Source: DATFDN01 sp963830565 (GTDB taxonomy: Bacteria; Pseudomonadota; Alphaproteobacteria; Acetobacterales; Acetobacteraceae). Taken from it: a stretch of DNA of 64,000 bases. This document shows, piece by piece, positions 37,610 through 46,947 of the stretch. The stretch covers positions 372,001 through 436,000 of the forward strand of contig CAWHMO010000005.1 of NCBI GenBank assembly GCA_963830565.1, given 5' to 3'. Within the stretch, counting starts at the first letter, position 1, and the number at the start of each line of letters is the position of its first letter. A program made the translations under genes and the position numbers. Under the pieces are notes generated by a model that saw only the letters and a program-made list of their open reading frames with translations, was not told the DNA's origin and did not search any database.

Positions 37610-37629
37610 GAAACTCGCACGCGAGTTTC
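37610..37629. promoter_or_regulatory. Perfect 20-bp palindrome upstream of the HU gene
   Basis: GAAACTCGC and GCGAGTTTC are separated by AC, a perfect inverted repeat 124 bp before the HU start codon. It is the right size for a dimeric repressor operator, and the region is noticeably less GC-rich than its surroundings. The factor is unknown, and no second site was seen. Confidence 0.35.
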
Positions 37630-37752
37630 GAGAAGGCTAGCGCAACTCCGCGAGCATCCGTAAAGTCGTTGCGCCGACGCGGTGAATCCGCAGGGTCGTG
37701 ATCCCGTCGCGTCGGAGCGTAGCCTTTTCACCGCTCGACACGAGGAGACAGC

Positions 37753-38022
37753 ATGTCCAAGGCCTTCATCGCGCAGATCATCCAATCCTCGGCCGACCTG
37801 ACCGGCGCGGCGGCCAACCGCGCCGCCGGCCACCTGATGGATGCGATCGTCAAGGAGCTGAGGAAGTCCGGGAAGTTCACGCTGCCCAGCTTCGGCACGT
37901 TCACCGTGCGCAAGACCAAGGCCCGCAAGGGGCTGAACCCGCGTACCGGTGAGGCGATCAAGGTGCGCGCCGGCAAGACCGTGCGCTTCAAGGCCTCGCC
38001 CACGCTGAAGAAGTCGGTCTGA
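37753..38022 (+). CDS. HU-family DNA-binding protein
   Basis: An 89-residue histone-like protein that bends and compacts DNA as a dimer. MSKAFIAQIIQSSADLTGAA is the dimerisation part and LPSFGTFTVRKTKARKGLNP the beta-arm, with the proline at the arm tip in NPRTGEAIKVRAG. The GAGGAGA site is 5 nt before the ATG. Length and pattern fit HU rather than IHF. It is monocistronic. Confidence 0.92.
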   Translation: MSKAFIAQIIQSSADLTGAAANRAAGHLMDAIVKELRKSGKFTLPSFGTFTVRKTKARKGLNPRTGEAIKVRAGKTVRFKASPTLKKSV

Positions 38023-38084
38023 TCCGCGCGGCGCCGGAGACCGGAGCCGGGGCCAGCGCACCCGGCCCGCGCCGGCCGCACTGC

Positions 38085-39408
38085 ATGGATCGCTGGAGCC
38101 TCGCCGCCATTCTGCTCGGCACCGCCACGGTGCCGCTCGAATTCGGCGGTCAATATCGACTTCCCGCGCATCACCGCCCATTTTGATCTGTCGGTCCCGC
38201 TGATCCAGTGGGTGGTCGTCAGCTACACGCTGGCGAGCGCCAGCCTGGTCCTGGTGTTCGGGCGGGCCGGCGATATCGCCGGCCATCGCCGCATCTTCCT
38301 CCTTGGCACGGCCTGGAGCGGCGTCGCATTCCTCCTCTGCGCTGCCGCGCCCGGCTTCGGCTGGCTGCTGGGCGGGCGCGTTCTGCAAGGCGTCGGCGCA
38401 GGTCTGGTGATGAGCTGCGGTCCGGCGCTGGTGACGAGCCTTTATCCGGAGGCGCTGCGCCCGCGCGCCGTCGCCGCCTATACCGTCGCCTTCGGCATCG
38501 CCGGGGCGCTCGGGCCGGTGCTCGGCGGCATCCTGCTCGTCCGCTTCGACTGGTCGAGCGTGTTCTGGGGCCGCGCGCCGATCGCCATGCTCGGGTTCGT
38601 GCTCGGACTGCGACTGCCGCGTGAGGTACGCCCCCGAGCCGGGGTCCCGCGCTTCGACTGGACGGGCGCCGTGCTCCTCGTGCTCGCACTCTGCGGGCTG
38701 CTGCTGGCGCTCGGCAGCGTCCGCCGGCCGGCCTGGGCCGGCCTGGCAGCGGGAATTGCGCTCCTCGCCGGCGTGCTGTTCGTTCGCCGCGAGGGCCGGA
38801 CGTCGTCGCCGATCGTGCAGCTCGGGCTGTTCCGCCGGCCGGAGTTCGCGGTGCTGAACGCCGGCAGCATCCTGGTCAATCTGGCCACGTTCGCGGTGCT
38901 GCTGCTGGTGCCGTTCGCGCTCGCCTCGCTTGCGGATTTGTCGCAGATCGAACGTGGCCTGGTGTTAGCGGCCTCGCCGAGCGCGGTCGCGTTCGCGGCG
39001 CCCTTGGCCGGACGGGTGATCGCGCGCGGACGCAGCTGGCCCCTGAGCGGGGGCGCCACGCTGGCCGGAGCGGGTTTGCTTGCGATCGGCCTGCGCGGCG
39101 CCTGGATTCCCCTGCTGATTGCCGGGATGCTGGTCCAAGGCCTGGGGCTGGGCCTGTTCCAGGTGGCCTACCTGGACCGTGTCACCGCTGCCCTGCCGCT
39201 CGCCGACCGCGGCGTGGCCGGCAGTTTGGCAATGCTGACCCGCACCTTGGGCATCGTGTTCGGTGCCGCCGCGCTGATGCTGCTCTTCGAGTTGCTGCGC
39301 GACGGGGGTACGTTCGCGTTCGCGTTCCGTGGCACGTTCCTCGCCGCGAGCGCGCTGCCGCTCGCGCTTGGCGTACTCTGGGCGCTCCGGCCCCCTCAGC
39401 TGCCGTAG
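38085..39408 (+). pseudogene. MFS efflux transporter (DHA2/EmrB type), frameshift near the N-terminus
   Basis: A multi-helix major facilitator related to EmrB/QacA drug exporters. The frame from ATG 38085 reads MDRWSLAAILLGTATVPLE; near 38143 it must shift to SAVNIDFPRITAHFDLS and then VPLIQWVVVSYTLASASL, the typical DHA2 beginning. The rest (FGRAGDIAGHRRIFLLG, then GRVLQGVGAGLVMS) is intact to 39408. A shorter GTG start at 38212 is possible but would remove helix 1. Probably a sequencing indel in TTCGGCGG. Its 3' end overlaps the convergent TRAP gene by 13 bp. Confidence 0.78.
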
Positions 39409-40676
39409 ACCGCCGCCGGCAGCCACATGGTCAGCACGGGGACATAGGTGATGATCCCCAGCACGATCAGCAGCAGGATCAGGAACGGCGCGATGCCGCG
39501 GATCACCTCCCCGACCGGGGCGTTGGAGACGGTCGAGAGCACGAACAGGTTGAGCCCGACCGGCGGGTGAACCAGCCCGATCTCCATGTTGTGGGTGAAG
39601 ATGATCGAGAAATGTACCGGGTCGACGCCCAGCGGCTTGAGCGCGGGCGCCAGGATCGGCAGGACCAGGAGCAGGGTCGCTGTCACCTCCAGGAAGCAGC
39701 CCAGGATCAGCAGCAGCACGTTGATGGCGAGCAGGAACTGCCAGGTCGCGAAGTGATGGGCGAGCGTCCAGTCCACCAGCGCCGCCGGCACGCCGGACTC
39801 GGTCATCCAGTGTCCAAAGGCGAGCGCGGTCGCCACGATCAGCATGATCGCGCCGGCGCTGCGCAGCCCGTCGGTGATGACCGACAAGGTGCGCGTCCAA
39901 TGGAAGCCGCGATAGAAGGCGAGGCTCACCAGCAGCGACACGCTGGCCGCGATCGCGGCGGCCTCCGTCACCGTGACCAGCCCGCCATAGATGCCGACCA
40001 GGACGACGAACGGCACGACCAAGGCCGGGGCGGCGTTGCCGGTGATGCGCAGCTTGTCGACGAAGCGCATCGGCGCCTCGCGGGGGAAATTGTGCCGGCG
40101 CGCGTAGAACCACACCCATCCAAAGAACGCGGCGGCCTGGAGCAGGCCCGGCAGGATGCCGGCGAGGAACAGGCGCGGCACGGATTGCTCGGCGACGATG
40201 CCGTACAGGATCAGCGCGAGGCTAGGCGGGATGACGATGCCGATCGTGCCCGAGGCGCCGACCACGCCGAGCGCGAAGCTGCGCGGGTAGCCCTTCTCGA
40301 TCATCGCCGGCAGCAGGATCGTGCCCATCGCCAGAGCCGTCGCCACCGAGGAGCCGCAGATCGCCGCGAACAGCGTGCAGGCCACCACCGTCACCAGGCC
40401 GAGCGAGCCGCGGATGCCGCCGAGCCAGGCGCTCGCCACATCGACCAGCGCCTTCGCCACGCCGCCCTGACGCATGAAGGTCGCGGCCATGACGAACAGC
40501 GGCAGCGACATCAGCGTGGGCGAGTTCAGGTGATCGACGATCACCTGCGCCACGCCGATCAGCGGCTGGCCGGATACCCAGTAGAGGACCGCCGCGCAGG
40601 CGCCGAGCACCAGGAAAATCGGCATCCCGGCCGCGAGCAGCCCGAAGAACAGCAGCAGGAACTCGAAAACCGCCAT
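39396..40676 (-). CDS. dctM: TRAP transporter large permease (DctM)
   Basis: A 426-residue, 12-helix-type large subunit of a tripartite ATP-independent periplasmic transporter. It begins with PIFLVLGACAAVLYW. It has the family blocks FVMAATFMRQGGVAKALV and GSSVATALAMGTILLPAMI, then GIVIPPSLALILYG. It lies 4 bp from the small-permease gene on the same strand, after the binding protein, so the order is P-Q-M. The substrate is probably a carboxylate or keto acid. Confidence 0.93.
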   Translation of the reverse strand: MAVFEFLLLFFGLLAAGMPIFLVLGACAAVLYWVSGQPLIGVAQVIVDHLNSPTLMSLPLFVMAATFMRQGGVAKALVDVASAWLGGIRGSLGLVTVVACTLFAAICGSSVATALAMGTILLPAMIEKGYPRSFALGVVGASGTIGIVIPPSLALILYGIVAEQSVPRLFLAGILPGLLQAAAFFGWVWFYARRHNFPREAPMRFVDKLRITGNAAPALVVPFVVLVGIYGGLVTVTEAAAIAASVSLLVSLAFYRGFHWTRTLSVITDGLRSAGAIMLIVATALAFGHWMTESGVPAALVDWTLAHHFATWQFLLAINVLLLILGCFLEVTATLLLVLPILAPALKPLGVDPVHFSIIFTHNMEIGLVHPPVGLNLFVLSTVSNAPVGEVIRGIAPFLILLLIVLGIITYVPVLTMWLPAAVYGS

Positions 40677-40680
40677 CCGC

Positions 40681-41235
40681 TCAATGCCCGACGGCGCGCG
40701 GATCGTAGCCGACGGGCATCTCGTGCGCGGGGATGTGGCCGACCACCATGCGGGCGGGGTCGAAGCGGAACAGGTAGCGGTACAGGCGGATGAGGTAGCG
40801 CACCACCATCAGCGCGCCGCCCGTCGGCAGGCAGGCGTAATAGACGTACATCGGAAACCCGAGCGCGGTGGAGCTACGCTCGTCTATCGCCCAGGAGGTG
40901 CTGACAATCTGCCAGCCAAACCAGACCATTCCCGTCGAGAAGGTCAGCGCCACGAGGCAGTTGAAGACCTCCATCCAGCGCTGCACGCTGGGCGGCATGA
41001 CGCGCAGGACCAGGTCGGGCCGCACATGGCCGTCGGTGCGCACGAGCTGGCTGGAGATCAGTAGCACGCCCCAGACGATGAGATAGACGATCACCTCCTC
41101 GGCCCAGGAAATGGCGTGCGCTGGGAACAGGTATCGGCCGGCCACCTGAACCAGCCCGACCAGCATGGCGAGCGCGCCGAGCACGCCCACGACCAGCCGT
41201 TCGAATCGGTCCCACGGCGTGTCGGATTTCGCCAC
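40681..41235 (-). CDS. dctQ: TRAP transporter small permease (DctQ)
   Basis: A 184-residue, four-helix membrane protein. VVGVLGALAMLVGLVQVAGR is helix 1, followed by ISWAEEVIVYLIVWGVLL, which contains the conserved EE-type motif of DctQ proteins. It starts with GTG at 41235, 7 bp after the binding-protein stop. It pairs with DctM to form the membrane complex. Confidence 0.9.
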   Translation of the reverse strand: MAKSDTPWDRFERLVVGVLGALAMLVGLVQVAGRYLFPAHAISWAEEVIVYLIVWGVLLISSQLVRTDGHVRPDLVLRVMPPSVQRWMEVFNCLVALTFSTGMVWFGWQIVSTSWAIDERSSTALGFPMYVYYACLPTGGALMVVRYLIRLYRYLFRFDPARMVVGHIPAHEMPVGYDPRAVGH

Positions 41236-41242
41236 GACGCGC

Positions 41243-42277
41243 TCAGGCGGTCGCGCCGACCGCCTCTTGCACCAGCTTGACGATCTCCGGCGACAGCTTC
41301 GCCTCCCGGATCAGGCTCGCCTGCTCGGCGATCATGCGCTTGCGGGTGTCGGCCAGCACGGTCGCGGAGGGATCGGTGAATTTCACACCGTTCGACTCCA
41401 GTGTCTTTCGCGCGTTGGTCTGCGAGCTGGCGGCGTTGGCGCGATAGGCGCCGATGTTGTCGGCCCAGATGTCGGTCATCATCTTCTTCTGGTCGGTCGA
41501 CAGCTTGGCCCAGAAGCTATTGGCGACCATTGGGATGTACTGACCCATGAACTGATGGTCGGCGTAGGAGGAGTGAACCCCTGCCTCCCACAGCTTGGCG
41601 CTGTTCACGCTCTCGTCGGTGCTGACCAGGGCGTCGAACGTGCCCTGCGAGAGCGCCAGCGGCACGTTCGGCCAGGCGGTCGTGTTCGCGATGCCGCCGA
41701 AAAACTTGATGCGCCAGGAGATCGCGGCCCCGCCGGGACTGCGGATCTTCAGGCCCTTGAGGGATTCGGCCGAGGTCAGCGGGGTCTTGGTCGAGTACAA
41801 GTTCTGATAGCCGAGATCCATCCACGGCCCGAGGACACGGGTGCGCAGCTTGGACTCGAGCTGGTCGGCGACGAACTGGCCGGGCTTGCCGTCGGTCGCC
41901 TTGTGGGTCACGTCGGCCGGCTGGCCATAGAAATAGGGAAGCTGGACCATGTCGCAGTCCGGCACGATCCCGGTCAGCACCCAGGCGCCCGGCACCGCCA
42001 TCTCCACCTGGCCCTGCAGCAGCGCCTTGGAGACGTTGAGATCAGCGAAAAGTTGCCCGGAGTTGAACAGCTCGGTCACGATCTTTCCGCCCGACGCCGC
42101 TTCTATCTTCTTCAGGTAGTCGGCGACGCCCTGGTTGCGGGGATGGCTCGGCGCGGTGTCGAGGGAGCAGCGCAGCTTCAGCGGTGCGTCGGCGCGAGCG
42201 GTGCGCAGGATCGCCGGAGCGGCCAGCGCGCCCAGGGCGGCACCCGCCAGTGCGCGGCGCGTCAGCTCGTGCGGCAT
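41243..42277 (-). CDS. dctP: TRAP transporter solute-binding protein (DctP)
   Basis: A 344-residue periplasmic binding protein. The N-terminus ELTRRALAGAALGALAAPAI has twin arginines and a hydrophobic stretch, so export may be by the Tat or Sec route. The DctP fold is visible in LFNSGQLFADLNVSKALLQG and in LKGLKIRSPGGAAISW, which carries the conserved substrate-anchoring arginine (KIRSPGG). The specific solute is not predictable. Confidence 0.92.
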   Translation of the reverse strand: MPHELTRRALAGAALGALAAPAILRTARADAPLKLRCSLDTAPSHPRNQGVADYLKKIEAASGGKIVTELFNSGQLFADLNVSKALLQGQVEMAVPGAWVLTGIVPDCDMVQLPYFYGQPADVTHKATDGKPGQFVADQLESKLRTRVLGPWMDLGYQNLYSTKTPLTSAESLKGLKIRSPGGAAISWRIKFFGGIANTTAWPNVPLALSQGTFDALVSTDESVNSAKLWEAGVHSSYADHQFMGQYIPMVANSFWAKLSTDQKKMMTDIWADNIGAYRANAASSQTNARKTLESNGVKFTDPSATVLADTRKRMIAEQASLIREAKLSPEIVKLVQEAVGATA

Positions 42278-42360
42278 CGACGTCTCCCGATTGTGAACAA
42301 TCCGTGTTGGCGGGGAGCGGGCGGGATGTCAAGGAAACGGCCAGGAGATCGCGCCATTCA

Positions 42361-42449
42361 ACGTCATGCCCGTGCCTGGCACGGGCACCCACGTCTTTGC
42401 TTGCGGCAATTAAAGACGTGGGTGGCCGGACCAAGTCCGGCCATTGACG
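42361..42449. repeat. Dispersed palindromic element (CGTCATGCCCG type), copy 2
   Basis: Inverted ends CGTCA and TGACG enclose three nested palindromes: GCCCGTGCC/TGGCACGGGC, an outer stem CCCACGTCTTT/AAAGACGTGGG, and GGCCGGACC/AAGTCCGGCC. The element fills half of the gap between the TRAP binding-protein gene and the formate dehydrogenase locus. It would fold into a cruciform-like or three-way structure in DNA or RNA. It shares its left end with copy 1. Confidence 0.68.
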
Positions 42450-42462
42450 GTCTGAGAATGGC

Positions 42463-42756
42463 TCAACCCCGGACCACCCGCTCCAGCCGCCCGCGCGCCT
42501 TCTCGATGTGCTCCCATGGGATGTCGCCTAACGGGAAATGTCCGCCGACGATCACGCTGAGCACGGCGTTGGCGCCGGCCAGGCGCTCGCGGTCATGCTC
42601 GGCACCGCTCGCGCGAAGCCGGCCGATCAGCTCGTCACGGAGTGCCGAGAGGCAGCGCGTCGCCTCCGAGAAATCGTGGCCGACCTTCTCGGGGCGCTCG
42701 GCAAGGAGCTTGTCGATCAGCGCCAGCGCGCGCTCGCCGGGCTGTTCACTGGTCAC
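42463..42756 (-). CDS. Small formate dehydrogenase-associated protein
   Basis: A 97-residue protein with no signal peptide or membrane segment, starting MTSEQPGERALALIDKLLAE. Its start overlaps the end of the formate dehydrogenase catalytic gene by 11 bp (42746-42756), so co-translation is almost certain. It could be a small assembly or delta-like subunit, but I recognise no established family. Its coding pattern is normal for the window. Confidence 0.6.
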   Translation of the reverse strand: MTSEQPGERALALIDKLLAERPEKVGHDFSEATRCLSALRDELIGRLRASGAEHDRERLAGANAVLSVIVGGHFPLGDIPWEHIEKARGRLERVVRG

Positions 42757-45700
42757 GGCCGACCCCGCCCGGGTGCGGCAGCCGCCCTTTGCGCAGGTTG
42801 CAGGTCAGCGCCTTGGTCGAGTGAATGGACGTGTTCGGGTCGCCATGGATCGACAGCAGCACGTTGGCGATGTCGCCCCGCGCGAAGCCGTCCCAGCCAT
42901 AGACCCAAGGCATCCCGATCTGATGCACCGTGCGGCCGTCGATCGAGAACGGCCGCAGCCGCTCCGTCACCATCGCCTTCACCTCGATCTCTCCGCGTAG
43001 CGTGGAGAGCACCACCCAATCGAGGGTCTTGATGCCATGCTCGGCCGCCAATTCGGGCGATAGCTCCACGAACGCCTCGGGCTGCAACTCGGCGGTGTGC
43101 GGCATCACCCGCGTGACGATGCCGCCGCAATGCAGTTCGGTCAGGCGGAAGGTCGTGAACACGTACGGAAAGCGCGGGTCGGCGGTCTCATGCAACTCGT
43201 TGCCGGGACGCGGCCACAGCTTGGCCGCCGGGTTCATCTGCTGGTCCGGATAGAACGGGTTGCGGACCGGGCTTTCCACCGGCTCGTAATAGGTCGGCAG
43301 CGGCCCGTCCTTCAGGCCCGACGGCACGAAGAGCTGACACTTGCCGTCGGCTTCCATGATGAACGGGTCCGCCCCCGACAGCGCCTTCATTCCTTTCGGG
43401 TGCAACCAGTAGTGCGGGCGCATGGTGGGCTTGGTGGTCTTCTCAAAGTCCGGCACGTCGTTGCCGGTCCATTCGCCCTTGCTCTCGTCCCACCAGATCA
43501 TCTTCTTGCGCTCCGACCACGGATTGCCGTCCGGGTCGGCGGAGGCGCGGTTGTACATGGTCCGCCGGTTGGCCGGCCAGGACCAGGCCCAGCCGGCGTG
43601 GCTACCGGGGCCAGAGGGGCCGTCGGGCTTGCGCGAGCGCGACTTGTTGTCGTGCTGGTCCTGGAAGACGCCAGTGTAGAGCCAGCCCCCGCACGCCGTG
43701 GAGCCGTCGTCCTCGATCTCCTCGAAGCTCCGGAGCAGCTTGCCGTCCGACAGCCGCCGTCCGTTGATCTCGCGCAGCACAGCGGCGGCGTCGGGTTCGC
43801 GGAGCGCTCCGCTCACCGGATAGTCCCAGGTCAGTGCCCGCATCGGGCGGTCCTGCGGCGCCTCGCTGGCGGAGTACATGGCTTTCAGCCGCCGGCCCAG
43901 ATGGTACACGAACCAAGTCTCCGAGCGGCAATCGCCCGGCGGCTCGCACACCTTGTCGTGCCATTAAATCAGCCGACTGGTATTGGTGACGGTGCCTTCC
44001 TTCTCGGCCGCCATCGCGCTCGGCAGGAAGAAGATCTCCGTGCCGATATCCTCCGGCCGCAGCTCGCCACGCTGCACGAGCCGGCCCTTCTGCCAGAAAT
44101 CCGCCGTCTCGGTCATCGCGAAGTCGCGCACTACCATCCATTCCAGCTTGGACAGGCCGCGCTCGACCAGGTCGGAGTTGACGGCGCCGACGACCGGGTT
44201 CTGGCCGAGGATGAACTGCCCCCGCACCACGCCATCGACCATCGCCAAGGTCATCGGCAGCTGCGAGTGATCGCCGGTCAGCTTGGGGACGTAGTTGAAG
44301 CCGTACTCGTTGGCCGCGGTCGCATCATCGCCGTACCACGTCTTGAGCAGGCTCACGACGTATTTCGGCAGGTTGTGCCACCACCCGGTCATCGGCGTCT
44401 CGGCGCTCAGGTACTCCTTCAATGTCTGATGGCCCTTGATCGCATTGGGCTGTGGCAGATAGGTGGGCAGCATGTTGTAGAGCGTCGGGATGTCCGTGCT
44501 GCCCTGGATACTGCAATGCCCGCGCAGCGCCATGACACCGCCGCCCGGCCGGCCGGCGTTGCCGAGCAGGCCCTGGATGATCGACGCGGCACGGATCATC
44601 TGCACGCCGGTCGAATGATGCGTCCAGCCGACCGCGTAGCAGAAGGCGCCGGTGCGCTCCCGTCCGGAGTTGCGTGCGATGGCGTCCGCCACGCGCAGGA
44701 AAATCTCCTTCGGGCAGCCCGTCGCGCGCTCCACCATCTCCGGCGTGTAGCGCGCGTAGTGGCGGCGCATGATCTGATAGACGCAGTTCGGATGCTGCAA
44801 GGTGGGATCGCCGGGCGGGGGATGCCTGGTCATCTCCCGCTCGCCCTCGGTCGGGTCCTTTTCGGCCAACGGCGGCGCGTGCTCCGACAGCGCCGACGGG
44901 ACCACCTCGCCCTGGTACTGCCAGGTGTCCATCTTGTATGCGGCATCGTTCGGGTTGAACCCGGAGAACACGCCTCCCGTCTCCTCCGGGTCGCGGTAGC
45001 CGTCCTCGATGATGGCCGCGATGTTCGTGTAGGCCATCGCCCAGTCGCGGAACCAGAGGTCGTTTTCCAGGATGTGGCGGATGATCCCGCCCAGGAAGGC
45101 GATGTCGGTGCCCGAGCGGATCGGCGCGTGGATGTCGGCCAGCGCCGAGGTGCGGGTGAAGCGTGGATCGACATGGATCAAGGTCGCGCCGCGCGACTTG
45201 GCTTCGGTCAGGAAGCGGAACGCCACGGGATGATTCTCCGCCATGTTCGAGCCCATGACGGTGATGACATCGCTGTTCGCCCAGGTCCCAGAGGGCCATG
45301 GTCGCCGCGCCGCGTCCGAAGGTGGTCCCCAAACTGGGGACCGAGGCGGAGTGTCAGATTCTGAGCCTGGTTCTCGATGTTCACCATCCCCAGGCCGCCG
45401 CCGAACAGCTTCTTCATCAGGTAGTTTTCTTCGTTGTCCAGCGTGGCGCCGCCGAGCGAGCCGATGCCCAGCGTGTGATTGACCTTGGTGCCGCCCTCCA
45501 GCTCGGTGACGAATGTCTCGTCGCGCGCCTGCTTCACCCGCTCGGCGATGCGGTCCATCGCCCATTCCAGCGGGCGCGGCTCCCAATAATCGGAATTGGG
45601 CGCGCGATAGAGCACCTGGTTGATGCGGGCGGGACTAAGCAGCATCCCCAGGTACCGGCGCCCTTGGGGCAGAGCGTGCCCTGGTTCACCGGGCTGCGCG

Positions 45701-45947
45701 GGTCGCCCTCGACGTGGATTGGCTTGCCGTTCTTGGCGTACACGAGCTGCGCGCAGCCGACGGCGCAGAACGGGCAGATCGACGTGCCGATGCGGTCCGC
45801 CTCTTCCAGTCGCGGGCGGAGCGTCCTGGACGCAGTGCTCTTCGCCGCCTCGGCCATGACGTCCTCGCCGCGCAACTGGCGGGGCAGCGTCCAATCCCGC
45901 ACGAAGCCGGCGACGCGGTCGGTCATGCTGCGGCGAAGCTTGGTCAT
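42746..45947 (-). pseudogene. Formate dehydrogenase catalytic (molybdopterin) subunit, selenocysteine-encoding, frame broken
   Basis: This is the FdnG/FdoG-like large subunit that oxidises formate to CO2 at a bis-MGD molybdenum/tungsten site. It reads MTKLRRSMTDRVAGF, then CPFCAVGCAQL for the 4Fe-4S cluster, NPNDAAYKMD in the middle, and HPHGGI-like motifs lacking but RLTELHCGGIVTRVMPH near the C-terminus. The Sec codon TGA is at 45356-45354, where the sequence reads U-HSASVPSLGTTFGRGAATM. Breaks: a one-base loss near 45647 (ACCTGGGG for ACCCTGGGG), one extra base just before the Sec codon, one extra G near 45286, and an in-frame TAA at 43966-43964 where families have Gln (W-H-D-K follows). 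The three indels look like sequencing errors; the TAA may be real or an error. Confidence 0.85.
45324..45356 (-). promoter_or_regulatory. Selenocysteine UGA and SECIS hairpin in the formate dehydrogenase gene
   Basis: On the minus strand the TGA at 45356-45354 is followed after 11 nt by a perfect 7-bp stem GGTCCCC/GGGGACC with loop AGTTT (stem-loop 45342-45324). The loop begins 18 nt after the UGA, within the distance reported for bacterial SECIS elements, and contains GU. It sits where E. coli FdnG/FdoG carry Sec. Hence it is an insertion signal for SelB-bound Sec-tRNA. Confidence 0.72.
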
Positions 45948-46080
45948 CGATGGTTCCGGTTCGGCTGCGTGCGCCACAACGCCGCTCCGGCCGGCGGGTT
46001 GCTCTGCTCATTGCCGGTCCGGCCGGGGCATGGCAGGAAGTCAGCCGGTGCGTGGACACTCAACGAAAAGGGAGGGAAAC

Positions 46081-46611
46081 GTGAGAAGGATCGTATTGCC
46101 CGTGCTTGGGCTGCTGCTGTTGCCGCCGCTTGCCGCCAAGGCGCAGGAGCGCGCCATGCAGGTCGTTGCCGAATCCATCGACATTAAGGCCAGTCCGGCC
46201 GACGTCTGGAACCAAGTCTCGAAATTCGCCGCCCTCCACGACTGGGATCCCGCGTTCTTGCCCAGTCCCATCATCAAGGGCCAGGAAGGGCAGGTGGGTG
46301 CGGTCAGGGCCGTGACGATCAAGGACGGGCCAAAATTCACCGAGGAGCTGCTGGCATTGAACGAGCCGGAAATGGCCTACACCTACGGCATCGTCCAATC
46401 GCCGCTGCCGATCGAGAATTACCGCTCCACCATGACCGTCAAGGCGAACGCCAGTGGCGGCGCGACCGTCGTCTGGATCAGCAATTTCGTGCGCAGGAAT
46501 CCGGCCGCGAACCCGCCGGAGGCCGAAAGCGACGCGGCCGTCGTGAAACTCATCAGCGATACCTACACGGGCGGGCTGCAAAGCCTCAAGAAGATGATGG
46601 AGAGCAAGTAG
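46081..46611 (+). CDS. Secreted SRPBCC/polyketide-cyclase-like protein
   Basis: A 176-residue protein with a signal peptide (RRIVLPVLGLLLLPPLAAKA, cleavage near AKA-QE). A START/SRPBCC fold follows, with SIDIKASPADVWNQVSKFAAL as its beginning and PIENYRSTMTVKANASGG in the middle. The fold binds hydrophobic ligands in a cavity. GGAGGG precedes the GTG at 46081. It lies between the divergent formate dehydrogenase catalytic gene and the iron-sulfur/membrane subunit genes, but any link to formate oxidation is unproven. Confidence 0.75.
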   Translation: MRRIVLPVLGLLLLPPLAAKAQERAMQVVAESIDIKASPADVWNQVSKFAALHDWDPAFLPSPIIKGQEGQVGAVRAVTIKDGPKFTEELLALNEPEMAYTYGIVQSPLPIENYRSTMTVKANASGGATVVWISNFVRRNPAANPPEAESDAAVVKLISDTYTGGLQSLKKMMESK

Positions 46612-46711
46612 TCGTCGGGTCCGGATGCGGCCCAGGCCGCATTCGGCGGCCCCCATCATGGAACCGGATCGCCGTCCTCGGTCTTTAGTGGTGGTCGTCA
46701 GCGGGGCCGCC

Positions 46712-46936
46712 ATGCAGTCGATGGAGGGGATCGTCACCATTGTCCAGGAAGGCCGGTTCTGCCTGACCGATCAGGACGGCGTCTCTCACCAATTCGAGTT
46801 GTCGTACCGCGCCGCCGCGGAGCCGGATCAGTTGCCGCCGCTGCAACAGGAGCAGGCGCGCGTCCGGGTGAGCTACGAACCTGGCGAGAACGTGATCGGC
46901 TTCATCGCTACCCGCATCGACCGGCTCGACCGCTGA
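46712..46936 (+). CDS. Small conserved-looking protein beside formate dehydrogenase genes
   Basis: A 74-residue protein starting MQSMEGIVTIVQEGRF; the upstream ATG at 46625 would add a poorly coding stretch. It has a small beta-rich pattern (FCLTDQDGVSHQFELSY) and ends AFIATRID-like, RIDRLDR. The stop is 12 bp before the iron-sulfur subunit gene. Likely an accessory factor of the formate dehydrogenase; no family name recalled with confidence. Confidence 0.6.
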   Translation: MQSMEGIVTIVQEGRFCLTDQDGVSHQFELSYRAAAEPDQLPPLQQEQARVRVSYEPGENVIGFIATRIDRLDR

Positions 46937-46947
46937 GGAGGGCCGTC

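Noticed and set aside
45280..45370. Programmed frameshifting in the formate dehydrogenase gene
   Set aside because: Two shifts within 80 bp without slippery heptamers; inserted bases lie in short runs, so sequencing error is simpler.
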